The notes under the pieces were generated by a model. The model did not search any database, was not told the DNA's origin, and worked only from the letters and a program-made list of their open reading frames with translations. The position numbers were made by a program, and so were the translations under genes. From Sulfobacillus benefaciens (GTDB lineage Bacteria; Bacillota; Sulfobacillia; Sulfobacillales; Sulfobacillaceae): a DNA stretch of 64,000 nucleotides. Every line of letters starts with the position of its first letter. Position 1 is the first letter of the stretch. Below are positions 32,394 to 41,418 of the stretch, piece by piece. The stretch covers positions 1 through 64,000 of the forward strand of contig PXYW01000012.1 in assembly GCA_003023695.1 (NCBI GenBank), read 5' to 3'.

Positions 32394-32997
32394 GGCACCC
32401 TACCTCTGCTATGTTTTGGCAATCTACCCTATTTAATGCTTGAAATGGCAACTTCTACACCTTACCATGCTACAAGCGTTATACACTAACCACCCACAGA
32501 AAGCAGACGGAAATTACTTGCTAGCTAGTAAGATTATGGCATTACGCCAAAGTCTTGTCATCACTTACCACTATAGTACTTTCAAGCAACGAAGAACGAT
32601 GGCCTCAGAGAAAAAACACCGCACACGCGCATCTTATCACAACCATACTACGACGTACTAAAACACCGCATCACTTTACAGGGTACGTGAGGGAAAAACA
32701 TCCCTACGCGTTAGGGCGAAAGCCACCCGCCGGCGAATCCTGTGAGGGCGGCGGGTCTCATCCGAGACCGGGAAAACCCAAACGAGATTATCATAGGGTT
32801 TTTTAACCAGGATACACGTCGTATGTGAGGTCGGAGTCAATTTAGACCACAGTAGTGGGCGTTTAGGATTACGGTGGGATTCTAGAACCGGGAAGCCTTT
32901 GGTTCCGTCTCCTTCCGGGTTGTGAATGGGTAACCGAATGAAGCGTTCTATCGTTATGTTAATCCAAGGCAGTGACTTTATTTGGATGGTGTGGTTT
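32394..32997. other. Long intergenic region with structured leader
   Basis: No credible coding gene. The left part is the TetR upstream region; 32702-32804 folds into several hairpins ending in a terminator-like element; 32805-32997 is the leader of the lipoprotein gene and includes another imperfect hairpin near 32887-32920. Confidence 0.5.
32702..32804 (+). ncRNA. Structured leader RNA candidate with terminator
   Basis: Successive helices: CCCTA/TAGGG (32702-32706, 32712-32716), GGC-GAAA-GCC (32715-32724), ACCCGCC/GGCGGGT (32725-32731, 32750-32756), GGTCTC/GAGACC (32754-32759, 32764-32769), then AAAACCC/GGGTTTT (32773-32779, 32796-32802) ending in TTTTTT. The third and fourth helices share bases, so they may be alternatives. 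It does not match a riboswitch class I can recall with confidence. Confidence 0.4.
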
Positions 32998-34311
32998 ATG
33001 AGGCGGGACGCGTGGGTTCGGATCTTGCATGCAGCCATGACTGCATTGGGTGCCTTATTTCTCGTGGCCTGTGGTGTGCTGCCTCATTCCCCCCGAGCGG
33101 CCCAACAGACGAAACACACTCCTATACCTATATCGATCGGATCCGTCCTACGGTTTACTACGGTCCCGCCAAGCTTGGTGATCGACCACAATGACCCGCG
33201 TGTTTTGGCTGTCAATACCAGTCTAAATCAGCTCATGTTGTATCGACGAATTAGAAATGGGTGGCACGAGCAAGTCTTGCTAAAAGCGTCGCTTTCCACA
33301 CTCTTTGGTGCCGATACGCTGATATGTCAATCTACCGGATGTTTAGCAGCAGCGGAACTCGGGGGAACCGCATCCTCAGCTCAAATTATCGTGTTTTGCC
33401 AGGGCGCTGGATCAAAAAAATGGAGCACGGTATGGAGGACGACCGCACCGCTTATCGCAGCGGGAGCGACCCTACAACTCGCCGCTAATGGTCACGATGT
33501 TTGGCTCTTGTCAACAGGTAGCCCTGGTGCGGGTCTAATGCCAAAGTTGCTCTGGATGAGTCAAAATAATGGGCAGACATGGCGTCTTGTCGCTTCCGGT
33601 GATTTGCCGACAATCAAAGCTCCCTTTACGATACCCCAAGGCTATCCTACGGGGGTAGTCGCCTTGTCTTCGGGACAATTGATCCTGTCGCTAAGTCCTC
33701 GAGGCAATAGCGCCACGGTGGCCATCAAATATACGGCAGCCCCATTAACCGAGAATCCGTTGACATTTTCCGTTCCATCGACGTTTCAACCCATTATGGA
33801 ATCTTTGCCTGCGATTACGGGTTCGCCAGACAGTCTACCGCTTATTGACCAAAAAGGCTACCTAGCGCTGGCCACTTCGTCCGCAGAATTACCATGGCCA
33901 GTCCATTCAACACATATCTTGACAGATGAATCACCCTTGGCCACCTCGGGTCTAGGTACAGCGGCGATTATCAATACCACGAAGATCCTACTTCTGTCGT
34001 CCCAAGGACGCGTTCTGACGTTGCCCATTCGTCGTGAATTCATAACCCCCCTTGTGACCGCGGTTATTGGACACCAATCCGTGGTGGTGTTGGGGAAGGA
34101 CGGGACCTTGTGGGTTAACACCCGGACTGGTTCATGGCACCGTTTTAACGAGTCACGGTACAAATTAAAACCGTCATTCAATCGAGAAACAACAGAACGC
34201 GGTTGGACGGAACGCGAACTAAGACATGGCACCGACATCGGGTATCCCTATCTCTGTCGACTGCTCACGAGGCAGAATGGTCTCAGAGCCCACCCGTTGG
34301 CTGGACTATGA
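32998..34311 (+). CDS. Lipoprotein with BNR/Asp-box propeller-like repeats
   Basis: About 437 residues from ATG 32998, which gives a clean lipoprotein signal: MRRDAWVRILHAAMTALG, then LFLVAC with the lipidated Cys at about 25; GGATGGTG precedes. The body is rich in beta strands and includes SQNNGQTWRLV, an Asp-box/BNR motif typical of beta-propellers, plus repeated strand-turn units. No enzyme active site is recognisable. It is an extracellular anchored protein, the second propeller lipoprotein in the window. It stands alone downstream of a structured leader and is closed by the terminator at 34381-34423. Confidence 0.7.
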   Translation: MRRDAWVRILHAAMTALGALFLVACGVLPHSPRAAQQTKHTPIPISIGSVLRFTTVPPSLVIDHNDPRVLAVNTSLNQLMLYRRIRNGWHEQVLLKASLSTLFGADTLICQSTGCLAAAELGGTASSAQIIVFCQGAGSKKWSTVWRTTAPLIAAGATLQLAANGHDVWLLSTGSPGAGLMPKLLWMSQNNGQTWRLVASGDLPTIKAPFTIPQGYPTGVVALSSGQLILSLSPRGNSATVAIKYTAAPLTENPLTFSVPSTFQPIMESLPAITGSPDSLPLIDQKGYLALATSSAELPWPVHSTHILTDESPLATSGLGTAAIINTTKILLLSSQGRVLTLPIRREFITPLVTAVIGHQSVVVLGKDGTLWVNTRTGSWHRFNESRYKLKPSFNRETTERGWTERELRHGTDIGYPYLCRLLTRQNGLRAHPLAGL

Positions 34312-34380
34312 TTGGCCGACATTGCGTGGAATATTGGACTCCTGCCAAAGCCGAAGCGGAAGCGGGTTCCCTAAATGGCG

Positions 34381-34423
34381 GAGGGCAGGCCCAACAAAAC
34401 CCGGGCTTGCCCTCAGTATTTTT
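34381..34423 (+). terminator. Intrinsic terminator between converging genes
   Basis: GAGGGCAGGCCC (34381-34392) pairs with GGGCTTGCCCTC (34403-34414) with one G-U pair; ATTTTT tail at 34418-34423. Ends the lipoprotein transcript and may serve the converging aldehyde dehydrogenase too. Confidence 0.8.
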
Positions 34424-34427
34424 GTTC

Positions 34428-35873
34428 TTAATCCATGGAAATAAAGACGTTCTTCACTTCGGTATACATCTCGAGTGCTTCCATGCCCAACTCGCGTCCC
34501 ATGCCACTTTGCTTAAAGCCGCCAAAGGGAGCTTCTAAATGTACACTCTTGATGGTATTGACGCTCATGACCCCTGCTCTCACTTGATTGGCTACTCGAA
34601 GCGCCTGGCCCACATCTCGGGTAAATATGGATCCTGACAAGCCATAGGTGGTGTCATTGGCCAGACTAATGGCTTCGGCTTCGGAATCAAAGACCTGTAC
34701 AGTGGTTACCGGTCCGAAAATTTCTTCGCGTACGATGCTCATGTCAGGTTTCGCCTGGGCGAAAATCGCTGGAGCCAAGTAGAAACCATTAGAAGGAACT
34801 GCCCGAGTTCGGGGATCCAGTACTAGTTCAGCCCCTTCTGACACACCTTTCTCAACGTATTGTGCCACACGATTGCGATGGCTGGCAGACACCAACGGGC
34901 CCATCGCAATTTCCGGGTCTAGAGGATCGCCTATGCTCATATTTTGCACATGTTTGACAAAGTGATCGACAAAGGTTTGGTAGCTTTCTCGCTCAACTAA
35001 AATTCGGCTTCTAGCGCAGCAATCCTGTCCGCTATTGGCATAGGCAGATTGTGCTGCTAAGTAGGCCACTCGGTCGAGATCCACCCCATTGAAGACCACC
35101 GTAGGAGATTTACCACCCAGTTCTAAAGATACCCGCGTGATATTGGGAGCCGCTAATTGCAAAATGCGGGCTCCGGTGGTTGTTTCTCCGGTGAAAGCCA
35201 CTTTGTCCACGCCGGGATCCGCCACCAACGCTTCACCGGTCTCACGCCCAGGCCCCGGAACAATGTTTAGCACCCCGTCAGGCAGTCCGGCTTCGGTTCC
35301 CAGCCTTCCCAGCAACAGCGCCGTTAATGGCGTGTAGCTTGCTGGCTTTACAATGACGGAATTGCCCGCAGCCAAAGCAGGCGCCACCTTCCACGCCGTA
35401 ATCAAAAACGGAAAATTCCACGGAACCACCAGGCCAACCACACCGACCGGCACGCGCAAGGTGTAATCAAATCCAGCGGCAGATACGGGGATCGTGTGCC
35501 CATAAATTTTGTTGGCTGCCCCAGCGTAATATTCGAAACAATCGGCCGCAGTCAACACTTCATCTTTGGCATCCCGAATCGGTTTTCCCACTTGACGCGT
35601 TTCCCACCGTGCCAGTTCATCAGCTTCGTCACGGATCCGCTGCGCTAACCGTAGCAACGTTTTGCCCCGTGATGTCGCTGAGGTGGCCGACCAGACTCCT
35701 GTGTCAAATGACCTTCGCGCAACCCTAATCGCTGCCTTGACATCTTCGCTTCCGCACTGGGCCACCTCGGCTAATACCCCACCCGTGGCAGGTTCCTCCA
35801 CTTCAAAGAACCGTCCTTGAAGTGGGCTTGTCGGATTTCCATCAATCCATGCCAGCCATTTTTCCTGTGCCAT
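34428..35873 (-). CDS. NAD(P)-dependent aldehyde dehydrogenase
   Basis: 481 residues, standard ALDH. Motifs: VVPWNFPFLITAWKVAPALA (cofactor site), SLELGGKSP with catalytic Glu near 253, and NSGQDCCARSRI with the catalytic Cys near 285; GPVTTVQVFDSE and PFGGFKQSGMGRELG near the end. ATG 35873 has GGAGG seven bases upstream. It lies downstream of an SDR and a glutamine-synthetase-like ligase, the arrangement expected for gamma-glutamylated amine catabolism, where this enzyme would oxidise a gamma-glutamyl-aminoaldehyde (PuuC role). That assignment is inference. Confidence 0.88.
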   Translation of the reverse strand: MAQEKWLAWIDGNPTSPLQGRFFEVEEPATGGVLAEVAQCGSEDVKAAIRVARRSFDTGVWSATSATSRGKTLLRLAQRIRDEADELARWETRQVGKPIRDAKDEVLTAADCFEYYAGAANKIYGHTIPVSAAGFDYTLRVPVGVVGLVVPWNFPFLITAWKVAPALAAGNSVIVKPASYTPLTALLLGRLGTEAGLPDGVLNIVPGPGRETGEALVADPGVDKVAFTGETTTGARILQLAAPNITRVSLELGGKSPTVVFNGVDLDRVAYLAAQSAYANSGQDCCARSRILVERESYQTFVDHFVKHVQNMSIGDPLDPEIAMGPLVSASHRNRVAQYVEKGVSEGAELVLDPRTRAVPSNGFYLAPAIFAQAKPDMSIVREEIFGPVTTVQVFDSEAEAISLANDTTYGLSGSIFTRDVGQALRVANQVRAGVMSVNTIKSVHLEAPFGGFKQSGMGRELGMEALEMYTEVKNVFISMD

Positions 35874-35892
35874 CACCTAACCTCCTTGACCG

Positions 35893-36663
35893 TTAGAAGT
35901 AGAACGAGGTAATGCCCCCATCAATGTTAAGCTCGGACCCTGTCATCCAAGACGATTCTGGCGACGCCAAGTAAACGGCCAGGTGGCCAATATCTTCCGG
36001 CTTGCCGAATCTGCCCATAGGAATCCGTGCAAGACGCAATGCCTTAGCAGCTGGATCCGTCAACAGCCATTCCATTAACAATGGAGTTTCGATGGGTCCG
36101 GGGCTAATAGCGTTGGCACGAACCCCTTTTGGACCAAACTGTGCTGCCAAGGACTTGGTGAGCGCGAGCACCGCTCCTTTGCTCGCTGTGTAGGAATCTT
36201 GGGGCACGGTACAGCCCACCGACGCCACAAAAGAAGCAATGTTAATCACGGAACCGCCTCCGGCCTCGATTAACGCGGGAATGCCGTATTTACAGACCAA
36301 ATACACTCCCTTTAGATTCACGGCTTGCACACGATCCCAAACGTCGGGCTCGGTATCAGTCACCGAATGATCGGCCTCCGGCATTATCCCGGCGTTGTTA
36401 TAGAGCACCGTAATCTTTCCGAAGCGCTTCATCCCTGCCTCCACTGCCTCGCGAACCGCATTATCTTGGGTCACATCGGTCACCAACGTCAGAACATCAC
36501 CGTCGGCATCTCGAATGAGTTTTTCCGTCTCCTGGAGTCCTGCTTCCTGGGTATCCAGCGCAATTACCTGTGCGCCTTCTTTGGCAAACATTGTTGCCAC
36601 CACTTGTCCCATGCCGCTGCCGGCACCCGTGATCAAGGTCACCTGATTCTTCAACCGATCCAT
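35893..36663 (-). CDS. Short-chain dehydrogenase/reductase
   Basis: 256 residues, classical SDR: TLITGAGSGMGQVVA, LYNNAGIMPEADHS, Ser in INIASFVASVG, catalytic Tyr/Lys in DSYTASKGAVLAL, and the C-terminal TGSELNIDGGITSFYF. ATG 36663 has GAGGGG upstream. It lies between the glutamine-synthetase-like gene (16 bases before) and the aldehyde dehydrogenase (19 bases after) on the same strand, suggesting alcohol-to-aldehyde oxidation preceding the ALDH step. Substrate not determinable. Confidence 0.85.
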   Translation of the reverse strand: MDRLKNQVTLITGAGSGMGQVVATMFAKEGAQVIALDTQEAGLQETEKLIRDADGDVLTLVTDVTQDNAVREAVEAGMKRFGKITVLYNNAGIMPEADHSVTDTEPDVWDRVQAVNLKGVYLVCKYGIPALIEAGGGSVINIASFVASVGCTVPQDSYTASKGAVLALTKSLAAQFGPKGVRANAISPGPIETPLLMEWLLTDPAAKALRLARIPMGRFGKPEDIGHLAVYLASPESSWMTGSELNIDGGITSFYF

Positions 36664-36682
36664 CAATTCATCCCCTCATCTG

Positions 36683-38062
36683 CTAAATCCGTTCAAAATA
36701 TCGCTCGCGTTCCCATGATGTGACAACGGCATCGTACGCCTCTTGTTCAACACGTCCAGCATTCAAGTAGTGTGCCACCACATCCTCCCCAAAAGCCGAT
36801 TTGGCCGCCGCGCTTTGTTCAAACAATTCCATGGCTTCGGTCAGCCGAGTAGGTACGCGCGGCAAGTTTGGGTCGTTATAGGCATTGCCACGATACTCCG
36901 GCGGACACGGCAATTGATGCTCCACTCCCCACAAACCGGCCGCCAGAATTCCTGCCAACACCAAATATGGGTTAGCATCGGCTCCCGGCAGACGGTTTTC
37001 CACATGTAAAGCCTGTCCCTGACCAACTAACCGCAACCCGCAGGTGCGATTATCATAAGCCCAGGCAACATTGACTGGTGCCCAACTGGCCGCTGCATAC
37101 CTTTTATATGAGTTCACTGTTGGAGCGTAAAGCAAAGTCATTTCCCGAGCTAGAGCCAATTGACCAGCCAAGAAGCTTTGGCCTATCGATGATAGTTCAA
37201 CATGGTGGCCTCCCTTAGAGGCAAAGACGTTCTGGCCAGAATTACGGTCCAAGAGGCTGACATGAACATGACAACTGGAACCGGCATACCGATGATCCGG
37301 TTTGGCCATAAAAGTCACGGCCAAATCATGCTGCAAAGCGATTTCTTTCAATCCATGCTTAAACACCGCATGATAGTCGCCGGCTGTGATGGCGGGTCCA
37401 TGCAGCCAGTTCATTTCATATTGTCCTGGGCCGGCTTCACCTTTTGCAGAGATTAAGGGGATCCCTGCACCCTGCATTTGCTGACGCACTTGACGATAGA
37501 AAGGCTCGAACTTCGTGCTTTGCAAAAAGTGATAGTCCTCTAAATAGGTTCCCGACTGCCGAAGGTCCTGATAACCCTTGGCTTGTGCTGACTCATAGGT
37601 TTCACGCCACAGATAAAACTCCAGTTCTGTAGCCATAATTGGCTCGAATCCCATTTTTCTGGCGCGCTCAACTTGGTGAGCCAATACCTGCCGTGGCGAA
37701 ATGGCTACTAGGTTTCCATCGTGGTCGTATACATCGGATAATATTAATACGGTGCCGGGAAGCCAAGGCAATTCACGGATGGTCGATAAATCAGGATGGG
37801 CTGTCCAGTCACCATAACCTTCCTCCCAACTCATCATGCGATATCCGGACGGTGTCGTCATTTCCATCTCGGTACCTAAAAGATACTTACAAAAGTGCAT
37901 ACCGGGTTCCACGATATCGGTTAAGAAGAATGCAGCGGGAATTCTTTTGCCGACAATTCTTCCTTGCAAATCTACCAGACCAACCATTACCGTATCGATG
38001 CGACCGGTTGCTACTGCTTCTTGCAATTGGTTAAGGGTTAACGTCCCCGGGCGTGTTTCCAT
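36683..38062 (-). CDS. Glutamine-synthetase-family ligase (PuuA/GlnA-like gamma-glutamyl amide ligase)
   Basis: 459 residues, GS type. MATELEFYLW and SAKGEAGPGQYEMNW give the metal/glutamate binding Glu residues; HVHVSLLD and the KPDHRYAGSSCHVH region match the ATP site; NPYLVLAGILAAG is C-terminal. The N-terminus resembles the PuuA/GlnT group (LVDLQGRIVGKR) and lacks the usual GlnA latch. In an operon with an SDR and an ALDH, gamma-glutamylation of an amine (putrescine, ethanolamine, isopropylamine or similar) is likelier than ammonia assimilation; inference. Upstream lies an Lrp-type regulator. Confidence 0.82.
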   Translation of the reverse strand: METRPGTLTLNQLQEAVATGRIDTVMVGLVDLQGRIVGKRIPAAFFLTDIVEPGMHFCKYLLGTEMEMTTPSGYRMMSWEEGYGDWTAHPDLSTIRELPWLPGTVLILSDVYDHDGNLVAISPRQVLAHQVERARKMGFEPIMATELEFYLWRETYESAQAKGYQDLRQSGTYLEDYHFLQSTKFEPFYRQVRQQMQGAGIPLISAKGEAGPGQYEMNWLHGPAITAGDYHAVFKHGLKEIALQHDLAVTFMAKPDHRYAGSSCHVHVSLLDRNSGQNVFASKGGHHVELSSIGQSFLAGQLALAREMTLLYAPTVNSYKRYAAASWAPVNVAWAYDNRTCGLRLVGQGQALHVENRLPGADANPYLVLAGILAAGLWGVEHQLPCPPEYRGNAYNDPNLPRVPTRLTEAMELFEQSAAAKSAFGEDVVAHYLNAGRVEQEAYDAVVTSWERERYFERI

Positions 38063-38240
38063 GACACTGTCGGACCCCCCGTGTTGGCAAAAGTGTGGGC
38101 AACAGAAAAAGTTCTAAAGTACCGAACATCCATCGGAATGTTAGTAATCCTTCAATACATTGTTTAGATATAGCGTAACAATTACAAACGTAGCACAAGT
38201 AACCCAATGAGTAAACCAAAATTTGAGGTACGACGCACTT

Positions 38241-38717
38241 TCATTCTGGATCAGATTCTTCCAACAAACGGCTCACATTATTCTCCAATGGTGCAGAAAG
38301 TACCACCATGGTTTCCGCACGATGAAATCCGCGAATACGGCCAATATGATCAAATAACAAACGCTGGAGATGACCGTGGTCGGTCGCCCGAAGTTTTACC
38401 AGGCAATCAAAACGCCCTGCCACCATATAAGCCGACTCCACTTCAGGAATTTTTCCTAAGTCATCCAGCACGTGATAAGAAGCTTCGCCTTGTTCGGTTT
38501 GTAGGGCAACCCAAGCCACCACCGAATATCCAAGGCGAGGCCAGTCAATATCCGCCTTATACCCCCGTACATAGCCTTGTTGATTCAGCTTTTTCAGCCG
38601 TTCATGAATTGTAGCGCGCGACATTCCTAAGGTATTGGCAATTTCTTGGAGCGATGCCCGAGCATTTTCCGACAATGTTTTTAAAATAACGCGATCCACT
38701 TCGTCTAAAACTGCCAT
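38241..38717 (-). CDS. Lrp/AsnC-family regulator
   Basis: 158 residues. N-terminal winged helix LDEVDRVILKTLSENARASLQEIANTLGMSRATIHERLKKL (in outline), then the RAM ligand domain (VVAWVALQTE, VESAYMVAGRFDCLVKLRA). ATG 38717 has AGGAGGTG upstream. It lies 178 bases upstream of the GS-like gene on the same strand and probably controls the amine catabolic genes in response to an amino acid or amine. Confidence 0.88.
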   Translation of the reverse strand: MAVLDEVDRVILKTLSENARASLQEIANTLGMSRATIHERLKKLNQQGYVRGYKADIDWPRLGYSVVAWVALQTEQGEASYHVLDDLGKIPEVESAYMVAGRFDCLVKLRATDHGHLQRLLFDHIGRIRGFHRAETMVVLSAPLENNVSRLLEESDPE

Positions 38718-38870
38718 GAATTCACCTCCTGGTCATTGTTTGCAATCCCATTTAGCACATAATTTTAGTATACCAGGGGAAGACGTCGCGATGCCTAGAG
38801 CTTACAGGCCCGAAGGGCTGTCCGGTTGTCTATGTTTTCTCCTCATAGTTCGACAAAAGACAGTTCTATC

Positions 38871-39596
38871 CTAAATCGCCCTAGCCCATCCGGGATCGTC
38901 TAAGAACCAGGCATCTGCCTCTTGGATTTGCCTCAAGTCTTCAGGGCGCCAAATTTCATACACGCCCACGGCAATCGCTTGTTGTTGCAACAGACTGACG
39001 ATCCCAGAATCATAAGATTCCTGGTTTACATGCACTGCACTAGCCCCGACATGACGTGCCAAGTCTGCGACATTGTCATAAAGGCCATCCAACAATAGGG
39101 CAATGGCGATGTCAGGATCTTGCTGCGCCAGCACCTTTAGCAGCCCCGGGTTGAACGACGATACCAAGACCCGATCTTCGGCGTGAAATTCGTGAATCGC
39201 TCGGGTCAGTTGCGGTATCAAATACGGGGCATCACGGGTGGGTCCTTTGAGCTCAAAGTTTATCAGACACCCAACATCCATCGAAGCCAAGACATCCGTC
39301 ATTTGGGGAATATGTTGATTAGACAGCGAACCGGCTGGATTACGCAGTACAACCTCTTGCAAAGATGTCCACGAAAGTTCATAAACCGCGCCTTTGCCGT
39401 TAGTCGTACGGTCGATTAAAGGATCGTGCATCACAATCACTTGTCCATCCCGGGTCAACCGCAAATCACATTCGATCCCGGTTGCCCCGGCAATGCGGGC
39501 TGCCTGAAATCCCTTTAGTGAATTTTCCGGCCACACCTTGGGCAACCCCCGATGCCCCCATAGCACCGGACGCGATTTGTGAGGATAAAAGTCCAT
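38871..39596 (-). CDS. Glycerophosphodiester phosphodiesterase
   Basis: 241 residues, GDPD family: WGHRGLPKVWPENSLKGF (catalytic HRG and ENS), GIECDLRLTRDGQVIVMHDPLIDRTTNGKG (metal-binding ExD and the second catalytic His), and NFELKGPTRD. No signal peptide, so cytoplasmic, like UgpQ. It releases glycerol-3-phosphate and an alcohol from glycerophosphodiesters. Its ATG follows the stop of the upstream phosphodiesterase directly. Divergent from a HAD phosphatase and an ABC importer, consistent with scavenging of phosphodiesters. Confidence 0.9.
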   Translation of the reverse strand: MDFYPHKSRPVLWGHRGLPKVWPENSLKGFQAARIAGATGIECDLRLTRDGQVIVMHDPLIDRTTNGKGAVYELSWTSLQEVVLRNPAGSLSNQHIPQMTDVLASMDVGCLINFELKGPTRDAPYLIPQLTRAIHEFHAEDRVLVSSFNPGLLKVLAQQDPDIAIALLLDGLYDNVADLARHVGASAVHVNQESYDSGIVSLLQQQAIAVGVYEIWRPEDLRQIQEADAWFLDDPGWARAI

Positions 39597-40328
39597 CTAT
39601 AAGTCCTCTCCCATCAATACACTGAATAAATTTTGCACTTGTGACTGATACCTAAACTCCACATCAAGGTGTTCACCGGACTCCACAAAATATAGCACGT
39701 GTTGCTCACGCGTGGAGTTGCCATCATGGTGATGCCCCGGACCCATGCCATGGTCAGCGCCAACCACCAACAACCCGCTCATCGTTAGATGCCACCATTG
39801 CCAGAAATCATAAATCTCCCGATCTATACGGGTTGCTGCGGCCAAGTATTCCGGTGATTCGCCTCCATATACATGTCCCGCCCAGTCCACTCCCATGGGA
39901 TGCACCAGAAGAAAATCCGGACGAAAGGTCGCGGCCATCACTTTTGCTTGCTCAAATACCCAGTGGTCAGGCGTATCCTCAGCCTCGTAAAGCGTGTTCG
40001 CGGGCAAATCGTCGCCTAATAAGTCTCTCCACCAATGGAATCCGACTACGGCTGACGTCCGTCCTGCACGATGTTGCTTTTTGAGGAAATGATCCGACGT
40101 CAATGGTCTCCGATGATCGTTATCGGTGAACTGGTGCATTTCGGGATTCAGGCCAGAAATGATCGTAGCATAGTTAGGATAAGACAAGGTCGGGATGGCA
40201 GCCTCAACCAGGAATTGTTTCAAGCGACCCTCCTTAACCTCTTGGGATAACAACGGCAACGCCGGCTGAGCATAAGCAGCCAAGCCATCGACAAGAACAA
40301 ATGCTAACGGACGAATTTTCTCCACCAC
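39597..40328 (-). CDS. Alkaline-phosphatase-superfamily phosphodiesterase (type I PDE/NPP-like)
   Basis: 243 residues. FVLVDGLAAY (first metal Asp), AIPTLSYPNYATIISGL with the nucleophile Thr/Ser, HPMGVDWAGHVYG (metal Asp and His), and VVGADHGMGPGHHH (metal Asp-His) match the nucleotide pyrophosphatase/phosphodiesterase group; it is short for the group and cytoplasmic. GTG 40328 has AGGGAGG six bases upstream. It may cleave phosphodiester or phosphonate compounds brought in by the divergent ABC importer; the substrate is unknown. Confidence 0.8.
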   Translation of the reverse strand: MVEKIRPLAFVLVDGLAAYAQPALPLLSQEVKEGRLKQFLVEAAIPTLSYPNYATIISGLNPEMHQFTDNDHRRPLTSDHFLKKQHRAGRTSAVVGFHWWRDLLGDDLPANTLYEAEDTPDHWVFEQAKVMAATFRPDFLLVHPMGVDWAGHVYGGESPEYLAAATRIDREIYDFWQWWHLTMSGLLVVGADHGMGPGHHHDGNSTREQHVLYFVESGEHLDVEFRYQSQVQNLFSVLMGEDL

Positions 40329-40673
40329 GGGATCCTCCCTAAAATATTAAAATGTTGTTTAGTTGACTAAGGCAACAACGATTCTCGTAATAATTGGTGA
40401 ATTTTTAATACATTGTCTTCAAAATATTGACGTGTACCCATAGGCTGTCACTATTTGATCTTAATTTTTCTTTATTTGTTCAGCCATGACAAGCAGGAAT
40501 TACAAAAACCACGTCGAATTACCACTGTGGTCGATAGTAATAATCTGTGATCCTTCCATCTGGGCTGGAGTTATGGAGAATGCCCGATACAACTTGGGAT
40601 TTGTTGTTTGCGTATCTGGCTATGACTGTGCCTTTTTCACCGGACGAGGAGGTGTCGGGTTATTATCCGACCA
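40329..40673. other. Divergent regulatory region of the organophosphate island
   Basis: Promoters for both directions should lie here. A near-palindrome TTAGT-TG-ACTAA occurs near 40360. A frame from 40486 to 40677 overlaps the HAD start (TTGA) but has no ribosome site. A hairpin at 40654-40671 separates a GAGGAGG sequence from the HAD start codon. Confidence 0.4.
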
Positions 40674-40676
40674 TTG
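40646..40676 (+). promoter_or_regulatory. Shine-Dalgarno, spacer hairpin and TTG start of the HAD gene
   Basis: GAGGAGG ends at 40652; GTCGG (40654-40658) pairs with CCGAC (40667-40671) over an 8-base loop; TTG start at 40674. Linear spacing is too long, but the folded spacer would bring the ribosome site next to the start. Confidence 0.4.
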
Positions 40677-41396
40677 ATATGTTTTGGATCTTACCAAACT
40701 TCTATACAAGGCATTCTGTTTGACAAGGACGGCGTCCTATTTGATGCCTATGCCCTCTGTGATTCGCTTCATAAGACGCGAAGGCACTTGCTCACGGCGC
40801 TTCATGGGCCATGGGCGGGCGAGTTATATGACCAAACCATGGACGTGACCGACACCATTTCCATGAACGGCGCCGCGATGATTGCCTCGCTCGAAGAAGC
40901 TACCACACTAATGACTCACGTTATTCACCAAGCCTCCAAACAGCCCTGGGATGCGTGTCGCCAGGAAGCCCGATGGCTCACAAAAGAAGCCGATGCACTG
41001 GTCGATATTAGCAGTGTCCCTCCGATTCCAGGTGCGATTCAGGCGCTGAAAACTCTAAAACAACATCATGTCCTGATTGGCATTGTCACCGGTGACAATC
41101 GTCAGAGAACCCAGCAACAACTCAAAAACTGGGGTCTTGATTCGTATGTGGATGCAATAGTGACCGCAGATGATGTCACGCAACAAAAACCCGATCCACA
41201 ATCCTTAAACCAAGCCTTAGCCGCTCTTCACTTAGAGGTGTTTCAGGCAATTATGGTGGGTGACAGCATTAATGACTACCGGATGGCGCACGCCGTAGGG
41301 ATGCCGATGGTGGCTATTGGCTACGCTATCGATACGCTTAATGATACAGTCCAGGCGATTCTGCCGGACTTGCAGTCAGTTGTCGTCTCTCAATAA
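40674..41396 (+). CDS. HAD-superfamily phosphatase (Gph-like)
   Basis: 240 residues. HAD motif I in GILFDKDGVLFDAYALC (nucleophile Asp), motif II in IGIVTGDNRQRT, Lys in QQKPDPQSLNQAL, motif III in IMVGDSINDYRMAHAVGMPMVAI. A helical cap domain lies after motif I. It should dephosphorylate a small organophosphate such as a phosphoglycolate- or glycerol-phosphate-like molecule. No better start than TTG 40674 exists in this frame. First gene of an operon with a four-gene ABC importer 22 bases downstream. Confidence 0.85.
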   Translation: MICFGSYQTSIQGILFDKDGVLFDAYALCDSLHKTRRHLLTALHGPWAGELYDQTMDVTDTISMNGAAMIASLEEATTLMTHVIHQASKQPWDACRQEARWLTKEADALVDISSVPPIPGAIQALKTLKQHHVLIGIVTGDNRQRTQQQLKNWGLDSYVDAIVTADDVTQQKPDPQSLNQALAALHLEVFQAIMVGDSINDYRMAHAVGMPMVAIGYAIDTLNDTVQAILPDLQSVVVSQ

Positions 41397-41418
41397 CGAA
41401 TATCAAGGAGGATCGAAT

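Noticed and set aside
32702-32804. c-di-AMP (ydaO-type) or cobalamin riboswitch
   Set aside because: The GCGAATCC segment is suggestive of ydaO, but the conserved GGGGAACC/GGGACCCA and the 3' CAGCTAAC segments are missing; B12-box elements are also absent. Kept only as an unclassified leader.
34203-34538. Plus-strand gene spanning the terminator
   Set aside because: Lies across the end of the lipoprotein gene, a strong terminator and the aldehyde dehydrogenase end in the wrong direction.
40486-40677. Small protein gene ahead of the HAD gene
   Set aside because: Overlaps the HAD start as TTGA, but its ATG has no ribosome site and the sequence has no family features.
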